A stretch of DNA of 40,570 nt from an uncultured Coriobacteriaceae bacterium (lineage in GTDB: Bacteria > Actinomycetota > Coriobacteriia > Coriobacteriales > Eggerthellaceae), in the NCBI GenBank assembly GCA_902764575.1, contig CACWWI010000001.1:1-40570 (forward strand), given 5' to 3'. The translations under genes were made by a program, and so were the position numbers. Shown piece after piece: positions 31,633 to 40,128 of this stretch. Within the stretch, counting starts at the first letter, position 1, and each line of letters opens with the position of its first letter. The notes beneath the pieces are model-generated. The model searched no databases, had not been told where the DNA came from, and saw only the letters and a list, made by a program, of their open reading frames with translations.

Positions 31633-33192
31633 ATGACGAACACACCCGAGAACCCCGTTGCTCCAAACGAGAACGTCAACGAAGCCGTGCAGGCGACAAT
31701 TCCCGCCATGCAGGCAGAGTTCGTGAATCCGGTAGGCAGCCAACCGACGATGGGGAGTCTGCCGGCAATGGGAGCCCAGCCGGCGACGGGAACCCAACCG
31801 GCGATAGGGATACAACCGGCAATGGGAGCCCAGCCGCAAGCGGGATACCCCATTGTCGAGGCAATCGCCCCGAACCACGACGATGAGGCCGAGGTGCAAC
31901 TGGCGCTGAAGAACCTCGAGGAGCGCCGCAAGCGCAGCAAGCGCAAGCGCATCATAAAGATCGTGATCGTCTGCGCCATCATCGCGGCCGTCATCGCTGC
32001 ATGGTCCATCGCCAACGCCATCAACGCGCAGAAGCAGAAGGAGGAGGCGGAAGCTGCCGCCGCCCAGGCCGCGATGACCGCAACCGAAGCACCCGCATCG
32101 GGCATCCAGGCGTCGGGCACGCTGAAACCGGGGTCGTCTGCCGTGGTCACGCCCGAGGTTTCAGGCATCATCCAGGAGGTCAGGGTAACGGAAGGCCAGC
32201 ATGTCAACATGGGCGACGTGTTGTTCACGCTGAAAAGCGACGAAGCCGAGAAAGCCATCGCCGACGCCCAGACCGCCGTGGACAAGGCACAGCGAAACGT
32301 CTCGAAGGCCCAATCTGACGTCTCGCGAGCCCAGCAGGATTACGACAACGCCGTGAGCTCCTACAACTCGTCGGTCGATGCCTACAACAACTCGCTGTCG
32401 GCAGCCTCCGACGCCGCGCAAGCCGCATACGATAAAACGTACCGACAAGCTGTCGCGGCCATCCCCTCCTCCGCAACCAGCGCCGAGCGCGCAGCGCTGC
32501 TGGAAGAGGCGGAGGCGAAGGCCGACATGGCATACGACGAGGCGTACCAGAGCGCCGTCGCAGCCGACCCCGGCTCGTTCGACGACTCCATGTACACAGC
32601 AGGCATCGACGCTGCTAACGATTCCGTAGCCTCGGCGCAGGAGGCGCTCGCCGATGCCGAGAAGGAATACGCGCGGGCCCAGGAGCTCATGGACAAATGC
32701 CTCGTCAAAGCCCCACGCTCGGGAACGGTGCTTTCGCTGAAAGCCGTCGTGGGTGCGTCAGTAGGAGGAGCCTCGGGAGGATCCTCGTCAACCACCGAGG
32801 CGACGGTGCTCATCGGCGATCTGTCCTCGCTCGAAGTTGACATCGAGGTGAACGAGATAGACGTTTCCGGCGTGAGCGTGGGCCAAACTGCCGAGGTCAC
32901 GTTCCCAGCGTTCCCCGACATCCTTGAAAGCGCCGAGGTCGTGTCCGTGGCCGCTGCCGCCACGGACGCGTCGAGCGAAGCGGGTACTACGGGCGGCACG
33001 GGCGGCGGCATCGTTACGTTCACCGTGAAGCTGGTTATCAAGAACCCCGACGAGCGACTGAAGGCGGGCATGTCGGCCAACGTGAAAATCGAGACCGACG
33101 GCAACGCGGCTTCAGCCAATTCGGTAAGCGCGTTCGTCGATTCGGGCGCGCAATCCGCCACCTCCGCCTCGGCTTCCGGGAGCGCGTCGTGA
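31633..33192 (+). CDS. MacA-type membrane fusion protein (ABC exporter adaptor)
   Basis: A 519-residue adaptor. Residues 1-~100 are cytoplasmic and contain a Gly/Pro/Gln-rich repeat (35-70). A basic stretch (ERRKRSKRKR) and one membrane helix (~106-126) follow, then the outside part: ASGTLKPGSSAVVTPEVSGI with the lipoyl-like half-domain, a coiled hairpin (~195-340) rich in Ala/Asp/Lys, and VKAPRSGTVLSLKAVVGASV with the second half. The order matches MacA/HlyD family members of Gram-positive bacteria. It links the MacB-like permease to an outer substrate or cell-wall path. Its stop overlaps the GTG start of the ATPase gene. Confidence 0.87.
   Translation: MTNTPENPVAPNENVNEAVQATIPAMQAEFVNPVGSQPTMGSLPAMGAQPATGTQPAIGIQPAMGAQPQAGYPIVEAIAPNHDDEAEVQLALKNLEERRKRSKRKRIIKIVIVCAIIAAVIAAWSIANAINAQKQKEEAEAAAAQAAMTATEAPASGIQASGTLKPGSSAVVTPEVSGIIQEVRVTEGQHVNMGDVLFTLKSDEAEKAIADAQTAVDKAQRNVSKAQSDVSRAQQDYDNAVSSYNSSVDAYNNSLSAASDAAQAAYDKTYRQAVAAIPSSATSAERAALLEEAEAKADMAYDEAYQSAVAADPGSFDDSMYTAGIDAANDSVASAQEALADAEKEYARAQELMDKCLVKAPRSGTVLSLKAVVGASVGGASGGSSSTTEATVLIGDLSSLEVDIEVNEIDVSGVSVGQTAEVTFPAFPDILESAEVVSVAAAATDASSEAGTTGGTGGGIVTFTVKLVIKNPDERLKAGMSANVKIETDGNAASANSVSAFVDSGAQSATSASASGSAS
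31735..31842 (+). repeat. Tandem 18-base repeat inside the adaptor gene (6 units)
   Basis: Six in-frame units of 18 bases, each encoding six residues of the form G-x-Q/L-P-x-x (residues 35-70: GSQPTM, GSLPAM, GAQPAT, GTQPAI, GIQPAM, GAQPQA). Units differ by synonymous and non-synonymous changes, so it is not a recent array. Copy number may vary between strains. Confidence 0.85.
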
Positions 33193-33917
33193 GCATTCCA
33201 GTCATCGACGTCCGCAACGTGCACCGCATCTACGAGTCGGCTGCCGGCTATATGCACGCCCTTCGCGGCGTGACCCTGCAGGTCGCGCGGGGCGAGCTGC
33301 TGTGCATCATGGGCCCGTCGGGTTCTGGAAAATCGACGCTCATGAACACGCTCGGCTGCCTGGACACGCCCACGTCGGGGACGTACCGGCTCGAGGGGCT
33401 CGACGTGTCCACCCTAACCGATGACGAGCTGGCCGAGCTGAGGGCCACGCGCCTGGGGTTCGTGTTCCAGAGCTTCAACCTGCTGCCGCGCGCGACCGTG
33501 CTGCGCAACGTGGTGCTGCCGCTGACCTACACCGACACCCCCAAGGCGCTTCGCCGCGAGCGGGCCGAGGCCGCGTTGGCCGCCGTAGGGCTGCCCACGG
33601 CGTATTTCGACCATCGCTCGAACGAGTTGTCGGGCGGTCAGATGCAGCGCGTGGCCATCGCACGCGCCCTGGTGAACAACCCGGCCGTCATCCTCGCCGA
33701 CGAGCCGACGGGCAACCTCGATTCGGCGACGGGCAGGATGGTGCTCGAAACGTTCAGCCGCCTACGCGACGAGGGCAAGACCATCGTGCTGATCACGCAC
33801 GACCCCGATGTGGCCGCATGGGCCGACCGCACGGTGCACATCCGCGACGGAAAGCTGCTAACCGACGAGGAGGAACGCGCCTACGCGCAGAGGTCCGGCA
33901 GTAGGGGGCGCACATGA
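33189..33917 (+). CDS. MacB-type ABC transporter ATP-binding protein
   Basis: A 242-residue ATPase of the LolD/MacB group. Walker [11 protein letters not shown]-loop VFQSFNLL, signature [15 protein letters not shown], Walker [14 protein letters not shown] and the H-loop [13 protein letters not shown] are all present. It starts with GTG at 33189, overlapping the adaptor stop by 4 bases, with CGGGAG upstream; its own stop overlaps the permease start (ATGA). Its product would power export by the permease and adaptor. The substrate is unknown: peptides, macrolides or cell-wall-active compounds are possible. Confidence 0.93.
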   Translation: MSIPVIDVRNVHRIYESAAGYMHALRGVTLQVARGELLCIMGPSGSGKSTLMNTLGCLDTPTSGTYRLEGLDVSTLTDDELAELRATRLGFVFQSFNLLPRATVLRNVVLPLTYTDTPKALRRERAEAALAAVGLPTAYFDHRSNELSGGQMQRVAIARALVNNPAVILADEPTGNLDSATGRMVLETFSRLRDEGKTIVLITHDPDVAAWADRTVHIRDGKLLTDEEERAYAQRSGSRGRT

Positions 33918-35131
33918 AGCTGAGCGACCTCGTACTCGAAACCGCGTCGGCGTTCGACGCCAACCGCGCACGCAGCTTGCTGACCGTGCTCGGCGTGGTC
34001 ATCGGCATCGCCGCAGTCATCGCCATGACGGCGCTCATAGGCGGCGTGAAGGCCAGCCTCATGAACGAGATGGGCATGTCCCAGGCGCGCCTCGTGGAAA
34101 TCTACTGCTTCTACAACCGCGAGATGACCCTCGACGACATCAACGCCATGCAAAACGAGCTCAAAGACTCGTACGAGGTCATCGTGCCCACCACGAGCGG
34201 CAGTGCCGACATCACGTCGTCAACCGAGAAGGCCACCGCCATGATAACGGGCACGTACCCGGCCTACGAGACCGTCATGGGCGTCAAGATGCTGCAGGGC
34301 AGGTTCTTCTCGCAAGACGAGTCGAACAGCGGACAGCTCGTGGCAGTCATCGACCAGTCTGCGGTTAAGAAACTGTTCGGGAACGAGAACGCTCAGGTAA
34401 CGGGCGAGACCGTGCGCATCGGCGGGCTCGACTTCACCATCGTCGGCGTCACCGAATCGGGCGCGGGCGCAGGATATGGCGACAACGTGACCGTGTACAT
34501 GCCCCTGCGCACGTGCCAGCAGCGCATCAGCGGCGCCACCGCAATCGGGGAGGTCCTCGGATTGGCCGTCGAGGGGGCCGACATGAACAAGGTGGCATCC
34601 GAGACGCGCGAATGGCTGGCCAAGCGCTTCAACATCCCCGAATCCGACCAGGAAGACTCGATATACGTCATCACCATGCAGTCGATGCGCGAGCAGCTCG
34701 ACACCCTGTTGGGCTCGTTCCAGCTGCTGATGACCGCCGTGGCCTCGATCTCGCTTTTGGTCGGCGGCATCGGCATCATGAACATGATGCTGACCAACGT
34801 CACCGAGCGCATCCGCGAGATCGGCCTGCGCAAGGCGCTCGGCGCGCGCCGCCGCGACATCACGCGGCAATTCCTCTTGGAATCGGTATGCCTGACGCTG
34901 GCGGGTGGCGTGCTGGGCATAGTGCTGGGGTATGCAGGGGCCTTCGCGCTCGCCGGCTTGGCGGGAGGCGCCTTCGGCATGAGCGAGGGAACGAGCATCA
35001 CGCCCGTCATCGGCATTGACTCGGTGCTCCTCGTCGCGGGCATCTGCGTGGGCATCGGCATAGTGTTCGGCTACTACCCAGCCCGCCGCGCCGCGCGCCT
35101 CGACCCCGTGGAATCATTGCATTACCAGTAG
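33914..35131 (+). CDS. MacB-type ABC transporter permease
   Basis: A 405-residue permease of the MacB/FtsX group. One membrane helix near the N-terminus (LLTVLGVVIGIAAVIAM), an extracytoplasmic domain of ~240 residues (MacB_PCD), and three helices in the C-terminus, with LLVGGIGIMNMMLTNVTERIREIGLRKALGARRRDI as the FtsX signature. The coupling helix region and the tail YYPARRAARLDPVESLHY are typical. It overlaps the ATPase gene by 4 bases. Together the three genes at 31633-35131 encode one exporter with a trans-envelope adaptor. It converges on the GMC oxidoreductase gene with a 31-base gap. Confidence 0.93.
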   Translation: MKLSDLVLETASAFDANRARSLLTVLGVVIGIAAVIAMTALIGGVKASLMNEMGMSQARLVEIYCFYNREMTLDDINAMQNELKDSYEVIVPTTSGSADITSSTEKATAMITGTYPAYETVMGVKMLQGRFFSQDESNSGQLVAVIDQSAVKKLFGNENAQVTGETVRIGGLDFTIVGVTESGAGAGYGDNVTVYMPLRTCQQRISGATAIGEVLGLAVEGADMNKVASETREWLAKRFNIPESDQEDSIYVITMQSMREQLDTLLGSFQLLMTAVASISLLVGGIGIMNMMLTNVTERIREIGLRKALGARRRDITRQFLLESVCLTLAGGVLGIVLGYAGAFALAGLAGGAFGMSEGTSITPVIGIDSVLLVAGICVGIGIVFGYYPARRAARLDPVESLHYQ

Positions 35132-35162
35132 AAATCCTACAGCTCGGCAATGGTGCCGGCCA

Positions 35163-36455
35163 TTATATCGAATGGCATTCCGCCGCCCGGCGCGCGATGC
35201 GCTTGGCCAGCGCCATGATGGTCAGTATGGGCGGGTTGCCCATCGAGCGAGGCAGCAGGCTCGCGTCGGCAACGTAGAGGTTGTCGGGCAGCGAAGCATG
35301 GTGTAGCGTGTCCGCCTCGGCCGGCGTGAGCGGAAAGCACCCGCCGGGATGGCCTGCGTTCAGGGTTCCGAAGAACGTCTTCTCCCGCGGCACGCCCACC
35401 CTCTCGAGCACCTCGTATGACAAGTCGACGGCCCGGGCCAAGGTCTCCCAGTCGGAATCGACGAGCGGCTTGTCCAGATGCCTGCCGTCGTACGACCCAA
35501 CCGATGCATCGGCCATCTTGATCATAATGCTCATGATGTCGCCGTGAGGCATGCGCCAGCTGCGGTTGAAGTAGAAGCTCAGCCAATCGAAATACGGCGA
35601 CAAGATGAAATCGGGCTGCTCGGAGACGAACGGCATGGGAAGCTGGCGGTCGAGCCCTGCTCCCTCCCACCGCGTGGCCACGCACAGCACCGGGTCGACG
35701 AACAGCGTGGGCGTTGCCGGGATGCCCGAGGCGTCCAAGATGACCGGCGTGCCCAAGCCGCCCGCGGCGAGCACGACGACGTCGGCGGCGATGAGCTCGG
35801 TCTTGCCCTGCATGCGTGCGACGACGCCCGTCGCCCTGCCACCCTCGATGACGACCTGCTCTACCGAAGCTCCTTCCACGACGGTGACGCCATCAGCGTC
35901 GGAGATGAGCCGGTCGGCCGTCCACTTCGCCCCGTACTTGCACCCGAGCACGCAGTTCCCGCAGGCGACGCAGCGCGAGGCGTCGTCCATGAACTTGGGG
36001 GTTACCTGCGGGTCGAGCCCGACCTCCTCGAAGGCCGTGAACAGCCGCTCGGTGAGCTCCGACCAACCGGCCCTGTGCTCCGTCGTCTGGGGCACCTCCG
36101 TTTCGAGCTCGGCGAATTCTGCGTCGAGGTCGATCCCGATATCGGCCAGATAGCGGTCGTAGCGCAGCGCATTACCGGTGGCCAGCGCCGTCGTTCCGCC
36201 CACTGCGCGACCGACGACGTGCACGAGGCCGTCCTGCGCCTTGTCGATGCGCATCTCGGGAAACAGGAGCGATATCATGCGCTCATCGAAGAACAGGCCT
36301 GCGCGGCGCACGGGCTCGAGCTTGTCCATGTCCCATGCAAAGGGCTTGAACGCACGGCCCGCCTCCAGCACGGTCACGGAAAGCCCGCAGGCCGCGAGCT
36401 CCTTTGCCGCCATGCATCCGCCTGCGCCGCTGCCCACCACGATCGCCTTGCGCAT
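35163..36455 (-). CDS. GMC-type FAD oxidoreductase with ferredoxin-like cysteine motif
   Basis: A 430-residue flavoenzyme. The FAD-binding motif GSGAGGCMAAKEL (8-20) is N-terminal. A second marker is CVACGNCVLGC (C162, C165, C168, C172: CX2CX2CX3C), like a [4Fe-4S] ferredoxin motif, between the FAD and substrate parts. GTLNAGHPGGCFPLTP holds the histidine of the GMC active site, and LYVADASLLPRSMGNPPILTIMALAKR is the GMC C-terminal signature. The iron-sulfur motif suggests electrons leave to a carrier other than oxygen, as fits an anaerobe. It is last in a three-gene operon: reductase-ligase, small protein (4-base overlap), this gene (12-base gap). Probable substrates are alcohols or fatty alcohols, by family. 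Confidence 0.85.
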   Translation of the reverse strand: MRKAIVVGSGAGGCMAAKELAACGLSVTVLEAGRAFKPFAWDMDKLEPVRRAGLFFDERMISLLFPEMRIDKAQDGLVHVVGRAVGGTTALATGNALRYDRYLADIGIDLDAEFAELETEVPQTTEHRAGWSELTERLFTAFEEVGLDPQVTPKFMDDASRCVACGNCVLGCKYGAKWTADRLISDADGVTVVEGASVEQVVIEGGRATGVVARMQGKTELIAADVVVLAAGGLGTPVILDASGIPATPTLFVDPVLCVATRWEGAGLDRQLPMPFVSEQPDFILSPYFDWLSFYFNRSWRMPHGDIMSIMIKMADASVGSYDGRHLDKPLVDSDWETLARAVDLSYEVLERVGVPREKTFFGTLNAGHPGGCFPLTPAEADTLHHASLPDNLYVADASLLPRSMGNPPILTIMALAKRIARRAAECHSI

Positions 36456-36467
36456 GTAAGCCCCTCC

Positions 36468-37004
36468 CTACTCGAAGCGGGCACGGCAGCACGCCGCACC
36501 CTCGGTCAAACGACACGAGAACACGAGCTGGGCATCGGTTCCCAGCAGTCCCCGCAAGAAACCCTCGTCGAACGCCGACATGAAACAGCAGCAGCGCGGC
36601 GAATAGCGCTCGGCGAAGGAGCAGGGTCCAAACCGCAAGGCACCCGCCTCGTCGCTCGTGAGCTCTATCCCGATTCCGCGGTAGAGGAACTGGGCGAAGG
36701 GGAACGCGCTGCTAGGCCGCACGCGCAACGTGGCGCGCAGCTGCGAGCCCAACCTCAGGCCGCCCTCGCCCAGCCTCTGCCGGTACAGCGCGGCTACCTG
36801 CTCGTCCTCGAGCGCCGCCTCCATGCAGGCTGCGGTGAACTCGCGGAAGGCGAGGAGCGCCTCGTCGGCTGACAGTTCCCCAACGGCAGGCGGCTCGACG
36901 TCGAACGCCTGGGCGAACACGCCCATGATGACCGCGACCTCCACCTTGCGCGCCCATGCGGGCGGGGGCCATCCGAGCATCTTCTCTACCGCTGCGAGCA
37001 TCAT
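36468..37004 (-). CDS. Unknown small cysteine-rich protein
   Basis: A 178-residue protein I do not recognise. The N-terminal half is helical and acidic (VGELSADEALLAFREFTAAC). The C-terminal half holds cysteines: FGPCSFAERYSPRCCCFMSAFDEGFLR and VFSCRLTEGAACCRARF. This is like the tail of the amino-thiazoline-carboxylate-hydrolase-like group and could bind a metal or iron-sulfur cluster. Its start codon overlaps the end of the reductase-ligase gene in an ATGA arrangement, and the GMC gene follows 12 bases later, so it is a fixed part of that operon. It may be a partner of the GMC enzyme or an electron carrier for it; that is inference. Confidence 0.7.
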   Translation of the reverse strand: MMLAAVEKMLGWPPPAWARKVEVAVIMGVFAQAFDVEPPAVGELSADEALLAFREFTAACMEAALEDEQVAALYRQRLGEGGLRLGSQLRATLRVRPSSAFPFAQFLYRGIGIELTSDEAGALRFGPCSFAERYSPRCCCFMSAFDEGFLRGLLGTDAQLVFSCRLTEGAACCRARFE

Positions 37005-39790
37005 GAAACCTCACCCCTATGCAGCTCGTCACCTGCCACTGCGCCACCGACTTCGCCCCAACCGTCGTAGAGCGCCTCCACCAGCGGGGCGCGCGTCTCG
37101 GCCACGACGTTGCGGCGCACCTTCAGGTTGGGCGTAAGCTCGCCATCCGCAAGCGAAAGCGGACGCGCCGCCACGATCCAGCGCTTCACCTGCTCGGGGT
37201 GCGAGAGCTGCTCGTTCACGCCGATCACGGCGGAGTCGAGCACGGCGAAGTCGCAACCCTCCGCATCGTCTTCAAGCCAGATGAGCGCCGTCACGAATGG
37301 CTTGCCGTCGGCGACGACCATGGCCTCGCTCACGCCGTCGATGCCTTTGAGCAGCACCTCGACCTTCTGCGGGGCGATGTTCTTGCCGTACGATGTGACC
37401 AGTATCTCCTTCTTGCGGCCGTTGAGCACGAGGTTTCCCGCCTCGGACAGGTGAGCCAAATCGCCCGTGCAGAACCAGCCATCCGCATCGACCGCCGGTT
37501 CCGGAACCCCGTCGTAGCCGCGCGTCACCTGCGGCCCGCGGATGTACACCTGGCCGTCGTCGCCGATGCGCGCCTCGGTGTTCGGCAGGAGGGCGCCCAC
37601 GCTTCCGAGCTCGTTGCTGCCCAGGCGCGACAGCGTGATGAGCGGGGCTTCGGTCACACCGAACGCGTTGTGGATCTCGACGCCCAGGCTGCGGAACGAC
37701 TCGAGCAATTCCATGCCGATGGGAGCCGAGCCCACGATCAGCTGGCGGCACTTGTCGAGACCCGCCTTGCGCAGCACCACATGGCGCAGCGGCCAGGCGA
37801 CCACCCGTTTCAGCATGCCGTCGGGGAGTGCGATCCAGAAGCGCCCGGCGCCTGTGGCGGCGAACTGGTTCCACACCTTCTCGTAGAACCGCGGAACGCT
37901 GAAGAACAGCGTCGGCCGCACTTTGGGCAGGGCGTCGACGAGCGCCCCGAAGTCGTTGAGGTAGTACATCTCGATGTCCGAGAGGATGTAGTAGGGAGCA
38001 TACGCCACCAGGATGCCCTCGACCACATGGCTCATGGGCAGGAACGAAAGGTAGCGCAGGTCGCCGTTGCGGGTGCGCCAGTCCAGCAGCGCGGGCATGA
38101 CCTCGCCCATCCAGCGCAGCTGGTACTGGTCGAACACCACGCCCTTGGGCTTGCCGGTCGTGCCGCTCGTGCAGCGGATCGTCGCCACGTCGTCCAGCGC
38201 AACGGCCGGCGGCCGCTCCAGGGGAGCAGTGCTTCCCAGGAAGTCGCCCCAGCCGACGATGGGGTCGGGCGGCTGGCCTTCGAGAAGCGAGACCATCGGG
38301 ACGTCCAGGCGCCCTGGCAGGCCTTCCTGCAGGGCGCGCGTTCCGACGAACGCGAGCTTCGCGCCGCTGTCGCGCGCGAGCTCCACGATATCGGGCACCG
38401 GCGACGTGTAGTACAGCGGCACGCTCACCGCGCCCACGAGGCCCACGGCAGCATCGGCGATGAAGTAGCGCGTCGAGTTCACGCCTACGAGCACCACGCG
38501 GTCGCCTGGGCCGATGCCACGCGCTTGCAAGGCCGCTGCAACCCTGAGGATCGCATCCCCAGCGACGGAGGAGTCGGTGCGAGCGATGCCCTCCCGCGAC
38601 ACGTCGTAGTATGTGATCGTGTTGCGGTTGGACGAAAGGCGCACGAGCATTTGCTGGAACACCGTGCGGCCCGTATGGTTGAGGAACCCCTTGCGCGTGG
38701 CATACGCCAGCAGCCTGGGCAGGTAATCGCGCCAATCGGGCCATGCGCCGCCCATGAGGGCGTGGGCGTTTTCGGTGTCGTATGTGCGCCTTTCGGAGAA
38801 GTAGGGGGCCAGGGCCAGCATGTTCTGCGCGAAGCCCTTGGGCTTGGGGGCGCTCGACGGCGCCATGTTGCGCCTCCTGCCCGCGTCGGCCGCAAGCGGA
38901 ACGGGAACGCACAACGGTGCGCCAGGGTCGTAGTCGAGGTTGCCCTTGGCCCACGCGCGCACGAACGCCAACATCTCCCCCACCGTCGGCTGGAACTCAG
39001 CGGGAATCACGGCATGGAACGTCTTGCCCGCCGCACACGGATCCACCAGCGCGCGCACAATCATCTGAGCCACGTAATCGACCGGCACCATGTTCAGCTT
39101 CTGCCGCGCCGGCACGGGAACCACCGGCAGCTTGCCCTTCAGATACAGCTTGAGCGGATAGTACAGCGTGTTGAACGTGGCGGCGAACCCTGTCTCGGAA
39201 TCGCCCACGATCTGGGCCGGTCGCACAACACAAGCGGGGATGCGCGCCATCGCGTCGCGCACGAGCTGCTCGGCGCCGTACTTGCTCTGCTCGTACAGGC
39301 TATTGAAACCGGAGTCGATAAGCTCGTCCTCGCGCACGACGCCCTCGCGCGCGCCCGCCACGTATGCGGTGGACACGTGCACGAACCGCTGCAGCTTGCC
39401 GGCACGCACGCAGGCGCCGGCGAACAGCAGCGCGTTGCACGTCCCGTCGACGTTCACCTCGCCGAAGCGCCGTGCCGTCTCGTTCACGCCGATCTCGGCG
39501 GCGGCGTGCACGATATGGGTAACCGAACGCGCGAGCCCCTCGTACTCGGCTACGGCCAAGCCCAGGCGCTCTTCGCAGATGTCGCCGCAGACGACGCGGA
39601 TGCGCCCTCCCAGTTCACTCGAAAGCTCGGGGCGCTCCCACCACAGCGCGCGTAAACGCGCGCGAGCCTCTTCGGCACGTTCTCCCCGCATGAGAACGAG
39701 AACTTCCTCGAAACCGGCTTCGAGCAGATCTCGCACCACGAAACTGCCCAGGAAGCCGCTGCCGCCCGTGACCAACGCACATCGTTCCAT
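37001..39790 (-). CDS. Fusion of extended-SDR acyl reductase (N) and AMP-binding acyl ligase (C)
   Basis: A 929-residue fusion. Residues 1-~300 are an NAD_binding_4/thioester-reductase-like Rossmann domain: VTGGSGFLGSFVVRDLLEAG, FVHVSTAYVAGAREG (S140/T141), YEQSKYGAE (Y166, K170). Residues ~300-370 form the segment that follows the reductase in acyl reductases. Residues ~375-929 are an adenylate-forming ligase: TSGTTGKPKG (541-550), GYDGVPEPAVDADGWFCTGDLAHL, KKEILVTSYGKNIAPQ, and LTPNLKVRRN with the catalytic lysine. The order reductase-ligase is reversed compared with carboxylic acid reductases (ligase-carrier-reductase) and no acyl-carrier domain with a DSL-type serine is seen. So it might activate an acid to acyl-AMP or CoA and reduce it to aldehyde or alcohol. 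Start 39790 was chosen at the first Met before VTGGSGFLG. Confidence 0.87.
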   Translation of the reverse strand: MERCALVTGGSGFLGSFVVRDLLEAGFEEVLVLMRGERAEEARARLRALWWERPELSSELGGRIRVVCGDICEERLGLAVAEYEGLARSVTHIVHAAAEIGVNETARRFGEVNVDGTCNALLFAGACVRAGKLQRFVHVSTAYVAGAREGVVREDELIDSGFNSLYEQSKYGAEQLVRDAMARIPACVVRPAQIVGDSETGFAATFNTLYYPLKLYLKGKLPVVPVPARQKLNMVPVDYVAQMIVRALVDPCAAGKTFHAVIPAEFQPTVGEMLAFVRAWAKGNLDYDPGAPLCVPVPLAADAGRRRNMAPSSAPKPKGFAQNMLALAPYFSERRTYDTENAHALMGGAWPDWRDYLPRLLAYATRKGFLNHTGRTVFQQMLVRLSSNRNTITYYDVSREGIARTDSSVAGDAILRVAAALQARGIGPGDRVVLVGVNSTRYFIADAAVGLVGAVSVPLYYTSPVPDIVELARDSGAKLAFVGTRALQEGLPGRLDVPMVSLLEGQPPDPIVGWGDFLGSTAPLERPPAVALDDVATIRCTSGTTGKPKGVVFDQYQLRWMGEVMPALLDWRTRNGDLRYLSFLPMSHVVEGILVAYAPYYILSDIEMYYLNDFGALVDALPKVRPTLFFSVPRFYEKVWNQFAATGAGRFWIALPDGMLKRVVAWPLRHVVLRKAGLDKCRQLIVGSAPIGMELLESFRSLGVEIHNAFGVTEAPLITLSRLGSNELGSVGALLPNTEARIGDDGQVYIRGPQVTRGYDGVPEPAVDADGWFCTGDLAHLSEAGNLVLNGRKKEILVTSYGKNIAPQKVEVLLKGIDGVSEAMVVADGKPFVTALIWLEDDAEGCDFAVLDSAVIGVNEQLSHPEQVKRWIVAARPLSLADGELTPNLKVRRNVVAETRAPLVEALYDGWGEVGGAVAGDELHRGEVS

Positions 39791-39840
39791 AGCTCACCAA
39801 TCACTCGTTGTTTGCTCAGATTGTATGCGATTATCGTCAT

Positions 39841-39863
39841 GCTTTCCGCATGGGAAGCTTTTT
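39841..39863 (+). terminator. Orphan hairpin with T-run in a 338-base gene-free interval
   Basis: GCTTTCC, loop GCAT, GGGAAGC (one G-U pair), then TTTTT. It has the form of a + strand terminator, but no + strand gene ends ahead of it; the gene at 39790 runs the other way. It could be the end of a lost gene, an attenuator, or chance. The rest of 39791-40128 holds no gene I can support. A -10-like TACAAT on the minus strand at 39825-39820 may serve the reductase-ligase gene, and TATATT at 40075-40080 the next one. Confidence 0.4.
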
Positions 39864-40128
39864 GTCGAGAGAGCGTGAAGCGCAATGCGTCCTGCTAACG
39901 TCGCATATGGATGAGGACGCTCGGCATGCGACTCCTACTAAGCATAGAGGTGCTGCTTCGCCGATAGATCGAGATGCGCAAATCCTGGAGCAGCCAAACA
40001 CCAGCAGCACCGGGACGAGAAACGAAGCAGTTTGAACACAAAAATGTTACGGGCGGTTCTTATCATGCCCAAGGTATATTAGACTGAAAACACGACCATT
40101 CGAGAACCAGGAAAAAGGTAGTCCTGAC

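Noticed and set aside
31735-31842. A CRISPR-like array
   Set aside because: The 18-base units are in frame, have no spacers, and encode a protein repeat.
35478-36872. A 464-codon frame on the + strand
   Set aside because: Antisense to the GMC and small cysteine-rich genes; composition typical of a shadow frame.
37019-39655. An 878-codon open frame on the + strand
   Set aside because: It is antisense to the reductase-ligase gene, in which all catalytic motifs of two families are found. The + strand product is rich in His/Arg/Gln and shows no domain; long antisense frames are usual in GC-rich coding DNA.
39808-40035. A 75-codon frame in the last intergenic region
   Set aside because: No ribosome site, overlaps the orphan hairpin, and composition does not look like a protein of this genome.
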